Shown one piece after another: positions 1 through 12,300 of a stretch of 64,000 nt of DNA. Positions within the stretch are counted from its first letter, which is position 1. Each line of letters begins with the position of its first letter. The DNA is from Hemibagrus wyckioides. Lineage: Eukaryota > Chordata > Actinopteri > Siluriformes > Bagridae. Where the stretch lies: positions 12,538,199-12,602,198 of the forward strand of contig NC_080713.1 of the NCBI RefSeq assembly GCF_019097595.1, given 5' to 3'. Position numbers and translations under genes: made by a program. Below the pieces are notes generated by a model. The model did no database searches. It was not told the origin of the DNA and saw only the letters and a list, made by a program, of their open reading frames with translations.

Positions 1-115
1 GTTGGTTGTTTTTTTTTTTTTATTCTTTTGAAATTTTTTTTGCCAGATGTCTTAGATATCAACCTAATAGTAACAAAATTATCATCATCAAATTATTCAA
101 CACAAAACAGCTCAC
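1..115 (-). other. ehd2 intron 4, partial
   Basis: It begins with donor GTGAGC (reverse strand, from position 115) and continues beyond the left edge. It is AT-rich with a T-run and no other feature. Confidence 0.8.
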
Positions 116-2959
116 CCTAACTAGACGGGCTCTCTTGACCAGATCGTTGAGCTTGCGGAGGGCTGCATTTCGTGGCAGGTTCTGAATGTCAGCAAAAAGA
201 TCTTCCTCTTCCAATTCAAATAGCTTCCGGTTGTCTGGCACCATGAGAGGTTCGGACCAAAATGAGCCGATATATACTCTCAGCACTTCAGGGGTTCCAA
301 ACACTTTTCCCAGGGACCACATGAGAGCACCATATACTCGCATCAGCTGCTGTGTCCCAACCATATCAGCCTTGTTAAGCACCACACGCAATTTGTCCTC
401 ATTGCCCTTCAAAGCACTTATGGCCTCTGAAAACTCATCAGAAATCTCCAGCTTGTGGGCATCAAAAAGGAGAATAATTCGGTCCACTCGTTCAGCAAAC
501 CAACGCAAGACAGCTGGGAAGTCATAGCCTACAGAAAAAGGACAGACAAACTAAAATGATCATTTATTTTCTCTAACAGCTAGCAACTCATTCTGTAAGC
601 TTATTCACAGCTTTCACTACACTTTCATTACACTAACACTATTTCTTTATTTCCTAGAACAAAACTAGTAGCTATTTGTTAGTTATTCTCTATTTCTCTA
701 CAGCCCTTCCATCATCCCTTACATGCTTTTTCGCATTCCTCGTTTCCCTCTCCCTGGCTGTCACACCCTGTCTTTCACTCTCCCACTCAGTGTGTCAGAT
801 GTGATACAGTTGTTTTCAGACAGAACATGTTTGAAGTAAACCAGGCGTAAGCTTACATTCTGTTATATATTCTGGATAATGGCTAGGACCCTACATAAAC
901 TCTGTTGTTGAAAATGCACAAAGCAGTATGAAATGCATTAGTAGAAATTCTGTTACAGCACATGCTCTTAGTTCAGTTTAATTTCACCATAAGAAGAATA
1001 AGAAGAGTTCACAGAACTCCTCAGAACTACAGACTCTGTAGTCCTGTACTGCAGTAGTATTTTTTGACAGATGATTAGCATGGTGCAGGGTGACCAGTGC
1101 AAATGGGTGCAGTTATTTGAGGGTGGAGTCTCTTCCTTTTCCCTGCACCATTGGCACCTCACCTTTAGTATTGGCCTCACCTCGGCTCACTCTCTGCTTA
1201 GCTCCCGACAGGATGCCAGGGGTGTCAATGATACTGATGCTCTCCAGAACCTGGTTGGGCATCTGTGCACACTGGAATCTAACAATAAATTTTCATTTAT
1301 TCAACAATGGTCTATGAAGAGAGAAATCATGCATCAAATGTTTCATGACAAATTGCTGTATGCTGTTTACTGACATGTTGTTTTCTAACCTTTGCAACAC
1401 TTTTTTTTTTTTTCTTTTGTTAAACTGCATAAAAATGACCTATTCTACAAACACACAGTAATGAACAATAAAGGCTGAGGTCAGGCCAGTTGTTCTCTTG
1501 AGGATCTTGGAATGAATCAGAGCTACACAGAAGTTTCCAGTCCCCTTGTACCATGGCTGTGTGAGGTGATCTAACATATACTCTGTTCTGCACCCCTCCC
1601 TGGTCGGGCCATTGTGTGGAAGTGGTGCTCTAACAGCATATCGGCTTCCTGAAGGAAAATCATCAGTGCTGCCAGAATCAAACAATGTGGCCCACTAATG
1701 ATCGGATGCTTAGAACAACACAGCCACTTCCTCCTGTATATGGATTTATCAAGCTGACTGATTCCCCAGGCAGGAAATTTAAGAAGTGACATTCTCAAAC
1801 ATGCTATAAACACAAGCAAACCCCTGATCTGAGGTAATTACTATCAGGATAGAATCACAGAACATGATAAACATCAACAACTACTATGTATGAAGAGAGC
1901 ATTAACTCAAGTCCCCATGTCAGACATATTTTTGACTTGATATATGTAGGAACTAGATGTTTCAAGTTGAAATATACAATTTATCTATTATAATTTCAGC
2001 TGCTTCAGTTCTCAAACTGTCTAATAGGAGAAACAAATGGCAAATAGGAGAAACAAATGACAGTCATTATGTGACACACTGGTTTCAGAAAAGCTAAAGA
2101 GAGGGTTTCTTTCAGACTTAAATATTTCTGTTTAATTTGAACTGCTCTGTATAGTCACTGACACCCTATAAACCCTATAAAGGGTCATGCATGGTGGCTC
2201 CTGATGTAGAGCACTAGCTTTCACAACCATCTCTTGTGATATCTCACTCTTTCTCTAAGCTTCTACAAATAAGGCAAGTCCCTCCTCCCTCAGAAATTTG
2301 GCACAGGCACTTGAAATTCCATAGAGCAAAAACTATTTTCTCATACCTCTTGCTCCTTGCTCTACCTACCTCTTGAAGGAGGAATGATTGGGTGACACAT
2401 TCTCTCTGAATTTTCCACTCTCTCTCACAGCTTCTCAATTTTAAGAAACAGCATGTTTGGTTATGCACAATTATTCATTAACCTGTTCAGAAAAGTATTT
2501 CCAAAGGGGTTGAGTTTGCGGAAGGGCTTGTTAGGGTCCACTATGAGAGCATTTCCAGGGATTATTCCCTCCATGTCACCATGCATGATGGCAGTGAAGC
2601 AGTCTGTAGTAGGCTCTGGACCCACACGGCTTCCAGGCACCTCTTGTTCCAGAAGGTACCTGCAAAAAGAAATCAACAGATTTTCCCTTCATGCCAGGTT
2701 TTTAAGCTCTTCAAACTATGAACAATTAGTATTCTTACTTGATAAAAGTAGTCTTCCCTGTAGAGTACTGACCAACCACGAGCACCATGGGTTTGTTGTC
2801 AAAGTCAGCATCCTCCAGACTTGGGGAGTGGAAGTCATGAAAACCATAATACTCCTCAATAGGAAGAAGCTTCTTACGATACAGTGACTTCAGCCCCTCT
2901 GTAACTGTCCTGATCACTTCAGGAGTCTTCTTGACGTTTTTCCGCCCCCAGCGAGACAT
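116..2959 (-). CDS. ehd2: EH domain-containing protein 2 (EHD2), 5' four coding exons, partial
   Basis: Dynamin-like ATPase that binds membranes and stabilises caveolae. Coding exons on the minus strand: 2739-2959, 2483-2659, 1181-1278 and 116-528; all borders are GT-AG and phases close, giving 303 residues. The ATG at 2959 opens MSRWGRKN, followed by the N-terminal EHD segment. The P-loop GQYSTGKT lies at residues 63-70, the KPFRKLNPF loop at 118-126, DTPG at 151-154 and NKAD at 217-220. The EHD2 paralogue is favoured over EHD1/3/4 by [16 protein letters not shown] and by [20 protein letters not shown]. The donor at 115 leads off the window, so the rest of the helical domain and the C-terminal EH domain are missing here. 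bicra lies upstream on the same strand, as in human. Which teleost ohnologue (a or b) cannot be told. Confidence 0.93.
529..2482 (-). other. ehd2 introns 3 and 2, non-coding
   Basis: Introns 529-1180 and 1279-2482 flank the 98-bp exon at 1181-1278. Apart from splice sites (acceptor CTGTAG above exon 4, TTGTTAG above exon 3) I see only AT-rich unique-looking sequence and short T-runs. Open frames here have no recognisable protein. Confidence 0.7.
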
Positions 2960-3469
2960 AATGTAGAGACTGTGGATTTTGCTTCACTGACTTAATTTAT
3001 GGGTCTGTTTTGGACTCTGTGTATTTATGTTTCCTTTGGCTTTACAGGCTATTCTCCTTTTTCCTGTCTTTACACAAATTGGTATTGTAGGTCTGCCTCC
3101 TAAATTTAGCAAAAAAAGAAGATGAAGTTAATATTGTTGACAGGTGTAAACTGTGCTTTTAGGTCTTTAAAATCTCATAGCTCTCTGTTTAATGGTAAGA
3201 CATCATCCAATCCTTATAAATGTCTTTGGAGAACATTAGCAAATAGTTAATAAGTACTTGCAAAAGTATAATTACTTAAGTGCATTTCTGTACAATTAAA
3301 TATACTGAGATGGAGATTTCATTTAGAAAATGGGCTACATTTCCATAATAAAGACTTGTCTTTTTCTTTTGAATATTCTGTATTCCCTTTACTCCAGTAA
3401 AAAAAAAAGTAGAGTGCATGGCCTGTGCATGTGTCTGGAAAATGCTGGCATTCACTTCGGAAACACTCA

Positions 3470-3516
<47 letters not shown>

Positions 3517-6398
3517 TCATTTCTGGATATTAAAAAGTCCAGATTTGTCCAGCAGATATTAATTTTGTGAGCAGAAAACAAAAATGTTCACAGGTGAGGC
3601 CTAGTCTTCCATTTTCAAAAAAATGTAAAAATAAATAAATAAAAAAAGGCCCACAGTTGTGTAACAGTGCTGCAGTTTTAAAAACAAATCCTAACATGTT
3701 AATGGTCCACAGACAGCAGTTTTTAGTCTTGGGGACTACATGCATTTTTTGCCAGAAAAACTTGCTTTGAAGGTTTGTCATACTCATTTTGGCTGAGGAA
3801 ACAAAACAACTGATCACAGAACTCCGGAGGTCTTTTTTCCCCACAAGGAACAAAGCCACATTGAAATGCTAAGCTCAAATAAAAAAAAAAAAAAAAGAGC
3901 ACCAATTTCACTAGCTGGTTTAAAACCATTTCCAGCTATATCTAGGACTTCTACAAAGTCTAACAATTTGCAAAGGAGATGGAAAATGACTTGTTTCAGT
4001 TATCTTGATGAAAGCATTGATCGATGTGCATTTCACCTTAGTCCCAAAAGCCAGTGTAAATCCGCTGGGGTGTATTTAAGAAGCATAAAGCGCAACATGG
4101 TCTTGCCTATTCAGACAGAACAGCTTACTGTTTCCTAATCATCCCTCACTGTATGCTCCCTTTGATTATCAGATTTTTGAACCATCTCATGATTTTCATT
4201 AACTGCAGTTGTGTTGCATAAGAGGAGACATTGGGTTTATTTAATATAAATATAATAATACTGAAATTTATTTTAAAAATATGTAAAAGTATTACTGGAG
4301 AAAAAGATATAGATTTACATAAATAAGGGAATAAAAATCAAGCAATACTTGAAAGCAAGTGTTATAGGTTACAAAATATAAACAGCTTTGAATATTCTTA
4401 CCTGTTATGCTGTTGCAGTAAAAGACCTAACAATGCGGTTTCACTTGTTGATACTTAACACTTCAGAACAAAACATATGTTTTTACCTATAAGGAAATTC
4501 TTTACAAAAAAAATTCCTAAAGCTTAAACAAATAAGCTTTTGAATCAGCTCTTGACGTGTCCTCACTATGCACGCAGCACTGAAATGTCTTGCTTAGGTC
4601 TCCTCCCCTCCCTTTTTCTCCTCTCGTTTCCAACCACAAAAACTTCCCTCCACTACACACTCAGAGGCTCAAACTGGATAGCTCATTGTTTTAGGGTTAA
4701 GGTTAGAGGTGGGTGGGAACAGATAGGTGAGGGATGCAGGGTACACACCAGTTTCCATCACAAATGAGGGGTCAAAATAGTTAGAAGGTTTTTGTCAAGA
4801 TTTAGTGCTGCCTTCTCTGCAAAATGCAACACTATTTTGTAAAAAGGCCAACAAACACTTTTTGCAAGTGGTGCATAGTTTAAACTAGGCTGTTATTATA
4901 AGTCAAGAGCTGAACAGTAGTCTTGAAGCTACTGTAAATGCAAGTTATTTTTCTTTGGCCCAGCCCTTCACAAACGATGACACTAGTCAGAACTTAATTT
5001 GGCAAAAAGTCGCCACCTTGTGGCCAAAGAACAGGAAGTTGTGAGCAGTTTGAAACATTCAAATAAGAATATTCTTTTAAAAAATATGAGAAACATACAA
5101 ATGCATGGTTCTTTCATAAAAGAAGCAAAGTTTAATTTACAGTTTTACTAAATGTACAGTTTCCTTTTTAAAAAAAGTGTCATTATACACAATAAATACA
5201 ATACAAAATTAATTTGTAGTACTATACTTCAAATTCTTACAGTTCTATTTTTTTCTTTAGATTAGTCTTCTTTTCCTCGTAATTAAGCTGTGTTTGCATT
5301 TGAATTGTCCAGAGGGTTTTGAAGGCGTCTACATTATGTATACATAAAATATATAAATAAATTATAAGGGTGTCTTTACGGCCACTTAATCTTGCGACAG
5401 TGATAGAGTAACAGTTGTACGTAATCACAATAATGAGGATGCTTCTATACTTCATGACATTGATGAGACAGTGGTTGCGGACTGTGAACCACTAAAATAA
5501 TTGATTTTAAACATGGATAATTACACCTGTGTAATCCTGAAGATATTACCTGCTTGCTGTGCCTGTACCCAGCACTAATCCAACCTAATTCAGCTAATCA
5601 GCTAAAATGCAGTGTACAGTTAGGACCAAGTTTAAAAAATACAAGCCAAAAAAAAAAAGACACTCTGAGACTAGAGGTATTCTATGTAAATGTGCTCCGG
5701 ATGATGGTGTAACTTAAGGTCAAAAGTTCTGTTAGAAACCAATCCGTCTGTTTAATAAATGTGTATTTTCAATCTCGGCACTCATTAAATCAAATGTTTT
5801 GCTAAAGCCCAAATGAAGAAAGATCCTAAAGAATTCAGAATGTGTGTGCTGGGTCAGTTTCTGTTATTGTAATTCATGATTTTGTGCTAAAGAGGGATAA
5901 TATCTCTTAACCAATGGACAAAGACCTCATTTTCAAATCAAAGAACAACATTAAAAAATAACATCCAACCATAAAGGTAGAATTACTACAGTGGTAATGG
6001 TAATTAATCAAGGGCCATACATATATTAAATGGACAGATTAAGAAAATCTTCCCCACATTTTGTTATTTCTAATGAAAAGTTAATGTAAGAATTTATGTA
6101 AGCCCTGTTAACAATGAACATATCTTTCCTGAAATTTCCCACAAAACCCAAAACAAAACAAACAAAAAGGAAGAAAAAAAAAAAAAAAAGAAAGAAAGAA
6201 AAAAAAAAAGCCTGGCATGTCAAAGTGCACTTCTCGCTTTTGAAAGTACACCTAAAGGGCTTTACATTATACCTAGAGAATGATATTATTCAGTAGCCAT
6301 CCATAGACAAGCAAGGCAAACACAGCTAAACAGAGTAAAGTGATTTTCCTGCTTTGGCCTCTCTCAGTCTTTCAGCATATCTCACTTCAAAGGGGCTG
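2960..6398. other. Interval between ehd2 and bicra (ehd2 promoter side and bicra 3' UTR)
   Basis: Both genes read leftwards, so this holds the ehd2 5' UTR and promoter (from 2960) and, next to 6398, the bicra 3' UTR. No exon, RNA gene or clear polyadenylation site could be fixed. It contains a CA microsatellite at 3478-3514 and A-rich runs near 3880 and 6170-6210. Confidence 0.5.
3478..3514. repeat. (CA)n microsatellite
   Basis: About 18 CA units directly after a short GCGC stretch. Frames through it give artefactual Cys-Val or Thr-His runs. Confidence 0.95.
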
Positions 6399-9300
6399 TT
6401 ATCTACTATGTGTCTGTGACACCAGATTTCCATTCTGTCCTCGGCCCCCTAACTGTGGGTGCTGTGAAATGGAAGATGAAGAAGGAGAGGAAGAGGAAGA
6501 GACGTGTCTATACGATGATGTTGATGAAGTTGATGTTGATGTGCCCTGACGATGGTGGGTTTGGTGCTGGTTGGTTAGGTTTCCAGCATAAACTCTGTCC
6601 ACGGATCCACGGGTCGGTGGGACCTGCTGCAGATTCAGTATGCTATCGATAGCACACTGCAGATGTTCATTCAGCGAATTGTCCAGTGGGGGGCTACCGC
6701 TAGAGAAGCTGGCATTGTCCATGTCTGGGGAATCTGACTTAGATCGTTTTGCAGGAAGTGAGGAGTCTCTCGCCCAGGATGTTTCGCCCGGAGATGGAGG
6801 GCCTGGTGCATGCTGGTCCATCCGAAATGTGCCCACTGCCCACTCACGGTTTTTAGTCATCTGCCCCATGACTCTCCCCATGTGGTCCCCGGTATTACCA
6901 TCCTCCTCATCCTCTTTATCAGAAGATTGCTGCTGCTGATAGGCATTTTTAATTCCATGGTAGAATTCATGCTCTACAGATGCCAGGCCCTGTGACCCTG
7001 GGTCAGTGTGGGTATGAGGGGGCTTGCAGACACCTTGCTGTTCCAATTTCACACTGGCAATAACTGTCCTCTCCACTGGAGGAGAGGATGCAGGTGCTGC
7101 TGGTTGAATGGGTCCCACATCACCCCCTCCGGGCACACCCGGTCGATGGTGAGGGCTGACGTTTTTGCGGTATGTCTTTCGTAGAGGGAGCCGGCAGGTT
7201 GTCAACTGAGGTGCTGAAGTGGAGGTAGGATTCAGTTTGGCCCCAGACACCTCATAGTGCTCTAGAGTGCCATTCACTTGGGCTGAAGAGGTGCAGGAGG
7301 ATAAAGATGAGGACAAAGATGACCAGCCATGAGAGACTGAAGTAGGGGGGGCAGTTGTGGAAGTTGTAGTTCCGGAACTTGCGTGTGTGGTTGCTGCACT
7401 GTAAGTGACAGAGGATGTGGAATTGCTGGTTGGGGGTGAAGTCCTTTGAACTATGGACAGTTGGGTTACAGGTGGTCTTGTTTTCAAGGGTGGCTCAGGG
7501 ACTTGTGGTAGAGGAGTGTGCTGTGGTTGTAAATGAACGGGATCTAATGCAGTGTTGTGAACCACTTTGCTGAACCCCGCCTCTTGCTTAATCTTCAACT
7601 TCAAGCCAATTCGCTGACGTGCCTCATAAGTCTTGATAGGAGGCTTGCTAGTCCTCTGAGGAAGTGCATCATCATCATCGTCATCATCATCAGCAGAATG
7701 AGTAGAAGATGAGGTGGGGCCAAAACAGCGCTCAGAGCTCAGACCTGTGGCTTTTGCACAAGGCCGTACCACAGATGAAGACATGGGGGTGCAGCTAGTA
7801 GACCATGATACCAGTGCTCCACCTCCTCCTTGTTTTATCACCAGTTTGGTGGGGGGGAAGGTAACAGGAACAGGGTTAGCAGTGGCAGCAGTTGTCACTG
7901 AAGTAGAAGCGGGAGCTGGGGTTCCAAGTACATGGGCCGATGCTATAGCAGGTTTTACAGAGCTCAGTTCCACTGGTGCAGGCCCAGTTTTAATAGAGCT
8001 CAGTTCCACTGCCGCAGGCCTCACACTACTCTCTGCAACCCTGTTCACCATACATGAGCTGGCCACAAACTCCTCTGTAGAGAAATAGCAAGAGCATTGA
8101 ATAAATAATCCAGTGATATTATGTCCAAGACTTTAAGGTAATAAGACTATATTCACTTTGTTGCACTAACCCTAACTGTTACAGTCACTGAATCTTAAAA
8201 TTTAGACTGTGGTCCATTCTGACCACAGTCTAAATTTTAAGTCTCAATTATGACTTCCCTAATTTGAAGAGAACTCTAAAGGGTCCCTTTCTGTACGGAA
8301 TAATTTAGAATATACTTCACCTTTTCAAAACCAAGGGTAGAAAAATAATATAAATAAGAAACATCTCTATTTTTTGACACGTCAAGACATAGCACTAAAA
8401 ACCTTTACCAGTTTCATTTAAAAGTTACATTTTATATTTGTGTAACAGGTTAGTTTACAAATGCACTAGCTATATGCTACCTGAGCAACAACTAAAACAA
8501 TAAACACCAAAAAACCTACATTACAGCATCACTAGTTGTGTATTATTCTTTGTAACTACAATTTAACATGTAAACAAAGTATAACAAATTCCTTTCATAC
8601 TTTAATTTGACCTGTATTTAAAAATACTTCTAAAAAGAGTCCAGCTCCCTTTCTACTTATGCAGAATTATATTTGACTTTACCTGGCTTCTCCTTGGCCA
8701 ATATCCTGTCTTGGTTCAGAGCAATCTTCTCCTCCTGGATGAACATTCTGTCAATCATCACCATTTCTGCAGAAGGACCCAGCCTCTGCTCAAAGGAACA
8801 CAACAAGAGCAAACATAAGGTCAAGGACAAAAAAAGGTTATGGGTGGTATGGGCAAAGTAACAAGAAATGTGCATTCTCATACCCTTGATTCCTCAAACA
8901 GCAGGTGACGATACTTATCCAGCATAGCTTGTGTGCGCTTCAGAAGTTGACTGGAGACATTTTCAAACTCATCATCCACTGGGCAGAGAGCCAAAAAGGA
9001 TGTTACACAATCAGTAATGAAGACACTTATATGTACAAATATACTTCAAACTGATAAAATAACAACATTTAAGCTGTATTAATATACTTGATTAATTATC
9101 CCTGATAATTCATCAGCTAATGTGCTTTACCTTTGCGGTAGTCTTGAGGGGAGGGAGCCATGCCCTGGTACACGTGATAGGGCAACAGCCGGCAGAGCGT
9201 GTCCTCAAAAGAGTGGAAAGGTGAGCTGTAATCTGGATGCAGTACAGAAGCCTGAAGCTTCCTCAGCTGTTCTAATATCCTACGCACACACACACAGACA

Positions 9301-12300
9301 CACACACCATTTAGCACATTGTCTGGACAAATCTATGACCTTACTGTTTATTTTCTAAGTACAAATTAACACACCTCTGCAAAAACGATGGATAAAATGT
9401 AATATTCTGATCTGATATTGAAAAATGGACAGAGCATGTCTCGTTCAATTTGCGTATAAAACTACAAAGCAACACAAATGGTACATACCGTGCTTCTTTG
9501 CTTGGCTCCACACTAAAAGGCCTTTTTAAAGCTGAAGTCTGTGGAAAGTCATAGAAAACTTAAACCATGCACTACATTATTAACAAATGCATTCACATGA
9601 CACAACAGTGTAGTAAGGTATATCACAGGAAGCAATGTGTATGCAACCCTTACCTGGGTTTGAACAGGAGCTGAAGGCTGCAGAGTAGGCATCTGAGAAA
9701 TTCCACTGTTCAGAACCTGAATCTGTAACCCTGGTTTACCTAATGTCAGCCCTCCAACCGCACTTATAACCCCAGGCTTTGTCTGCAGATAATACAATAG
9801 TGGGTTTAAAATGTTCTTAATTAAAATAAAATGACTTAAATATACATTCATTAAAATCAAAAGTAAATAGTTATATAGGTTGTTAGTGATTCAGACCTGA
9901 ACAGACTGTGCAAGATTTAGAGGGGGCTTTCCTTGATTAACTGTTACTCCGCTTGGCCCTGAAGTTCCAGGAAACACCTGGGTGTCATTTGAACCTGGAA
10001 TATAGACAACACCACTATAAAATCTAAAAAAAAAATCTATAAGCAATATTAAATAACCTCACACAGTACCAAAATAGAGGGTTCACCTGAAACTGAGGAC
10101 TTGATAAAGACAGACTTCTGTTGCAACAGAGATGTGACAGATGCACTGACTGTACTGCTGGCTGAAGAGTTAACCAGTTGGGCTGGAGGCTGCTCAGGCA
10201 GTTTGCTAAACTGACTGGCCTGAGGTGGTGTCTGAAGTTGTTGTTGTTTTGCCTGGAGAAGGATGTTTTGCTGAACCTGAGAACACACAAAAGATTGTTT
10301 AGAAATAGGGCACTATACTCTATTACATTTCTAGAAAAAATTCCTTCAAGCACCCATGAGGAACTTGTTTCTCCCATGAGTGTAGATGTCATACATAAAC
10401 TCCAAGATATTGGTAACATTTCTGTCTACATTAAAGTTTCACAAAAACTTGCCTGGTTGAGCTTTTCCAGTAGCTGCTTCTGTTGTGGTGAAGGCTGGGT
10501 TATGGATGGCATTCTCTGTAGTTGTGCATTAATCAGCTGTAAATGGTGCTGCTGTTCGGCAGACAAGCCTGGCATCTGCTGTTTCAACACTGCCCCAGCC
10601 GTGCCACACACTGTAGGCGCCACAAAATGGAACTGTGATGAAGGAGCCTGGGGAGGCTTTGGGGAACAGGAGGTGGGCAGCTGCTCCTGCTGGAGAACCA
10701 CAGGCTGAGGAATAACCTGTGGAATCTGCACTTGAATCGGCTGAGGCTGTGTCTGCTGCTGTGGAGCTTGGGAAACTGGCTGAGATGGTTGTGGAGAACC
10801 GCCTATCGAATTGTGTATTATAAAGAGTGGAGGTATAGAGGAAGGTGTGCATGCCCGAGAAGGTGCCTGGGACTGAGTTGGTGGCTGTGCCTGGGGCTGT
10901 GAGGGAGGCCGGGACTGTGGAGGGTGAGGGGACTGGATCTGAATAAGGGGCGAAGCCTGGGATGGCTGAGGGCTGTCTGATAGAGTTGGTGTCACATTGT
11001 GAGTGGCCACAGACTGAGATGGTGAGGCGCTTTGGATCTTTATAGCTTGTTGCTGATGTGCTGCTGATGAAACCTTGAGGTCAGGAAGTGAGAATGCAAG
11101 CAAATATTAATTAATTATTTTGTACTTAAAAGAAACTCAGAATTGTATCTAAACTGAAAAACAAAGAAATTCATAATCATGGCAGCAATATACAAGCAGC
11201 ATAGTAGGATAGCAAGGAGACATGAAAGATTTGTTTTGAAATATAACAATTGCAATGAAAACAAAAATTCCTCAAAATGCACCATCCAAACAGACCCTTC
11301 TAACAGGACATGGTCTGTTTACAAAGTTTCACTTGGTAAGTGAAATATACTTCAATATAGTACAAAAATGTGCACACACAATCAAAATATTACAAGAATG
11401 TGTGCAGCAATGTCATAGTTAAGCTACGCATGTTTAATTTTGGCTTGTTAAGATAAATTGTAAAAAAATTTCTATAAGAATACAGTTTTGATAAAGAGAT
11501 AGAAAGAATGTGTTGTGATTTAAGGAATCTCAATTAATTAAATTTGCAATTGAATTAGTCTATCAAATTCCCTTTAAATTATATTATTACATTAATTATA
11601 TGTTATTAATAATAAAACAAACAAAAATAATTATTATAGCCCTTCTCTTTTTCAAGCCACAATTAGGTTATTTGTAGATTAATTAACATGAATAATTGGC
11701 TATTAAAATATGTTTTAAGCAGTACTCTCCAACGGATACATTTTGAGGTGGAAGGGGGCATTAGTTTTACCCTGAAGTAACCCACATAGGCACAGGGAGA
11801 ACATAAAAAAAAAACTCCATGAAGACAGTAACTCGAACCTGGTACTTTGCAGTTGTGAGGCTGCAATGTTACATCCTGTACCATTGTACCAGCCTTATTT
11901 CATGACATTCACCAAAATTACATCACAAACATGGCCATTAATTCCACCTGTGTTGTCAAGTATACCTGCTAAAAGATTCTTAGCTGGCTAGCTATTTGGG
12001 ACGCTTATGAAACTAAAGATGCATAGATGCTCCTAGGGCCTTTTACATTATTTTTATGGGTATCACAAACACTATTCCACTACATCCTTAAAATAATAGG
12101 CACAAGGACATTTGGACAAGTAAAACATCACATTACTGGAGCACAACACAAACACATCATGCTGTCATTATCTCACATAGCACAGAATCTAATGAATAGT
12201 GGACTATGGAAATTAGCAGGGAAGGAAGGAAATGCAACAAATTAACAAAATTATAATGCAGACTAGAATCAGATTGGCATAGCAACTGAAAGGAGGACAC

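Noticed and set aside
3276..3581. Cys-Val-rich frames near 3.3-3.6 kb
   Set aside because: Artefact of the CA microsatellite.
6410..8088. Plus-strand frames opposite the last bicra exon
   Set aside because: Antisense shadows of the bicra coding sequence, with no family resemblance or splice support.
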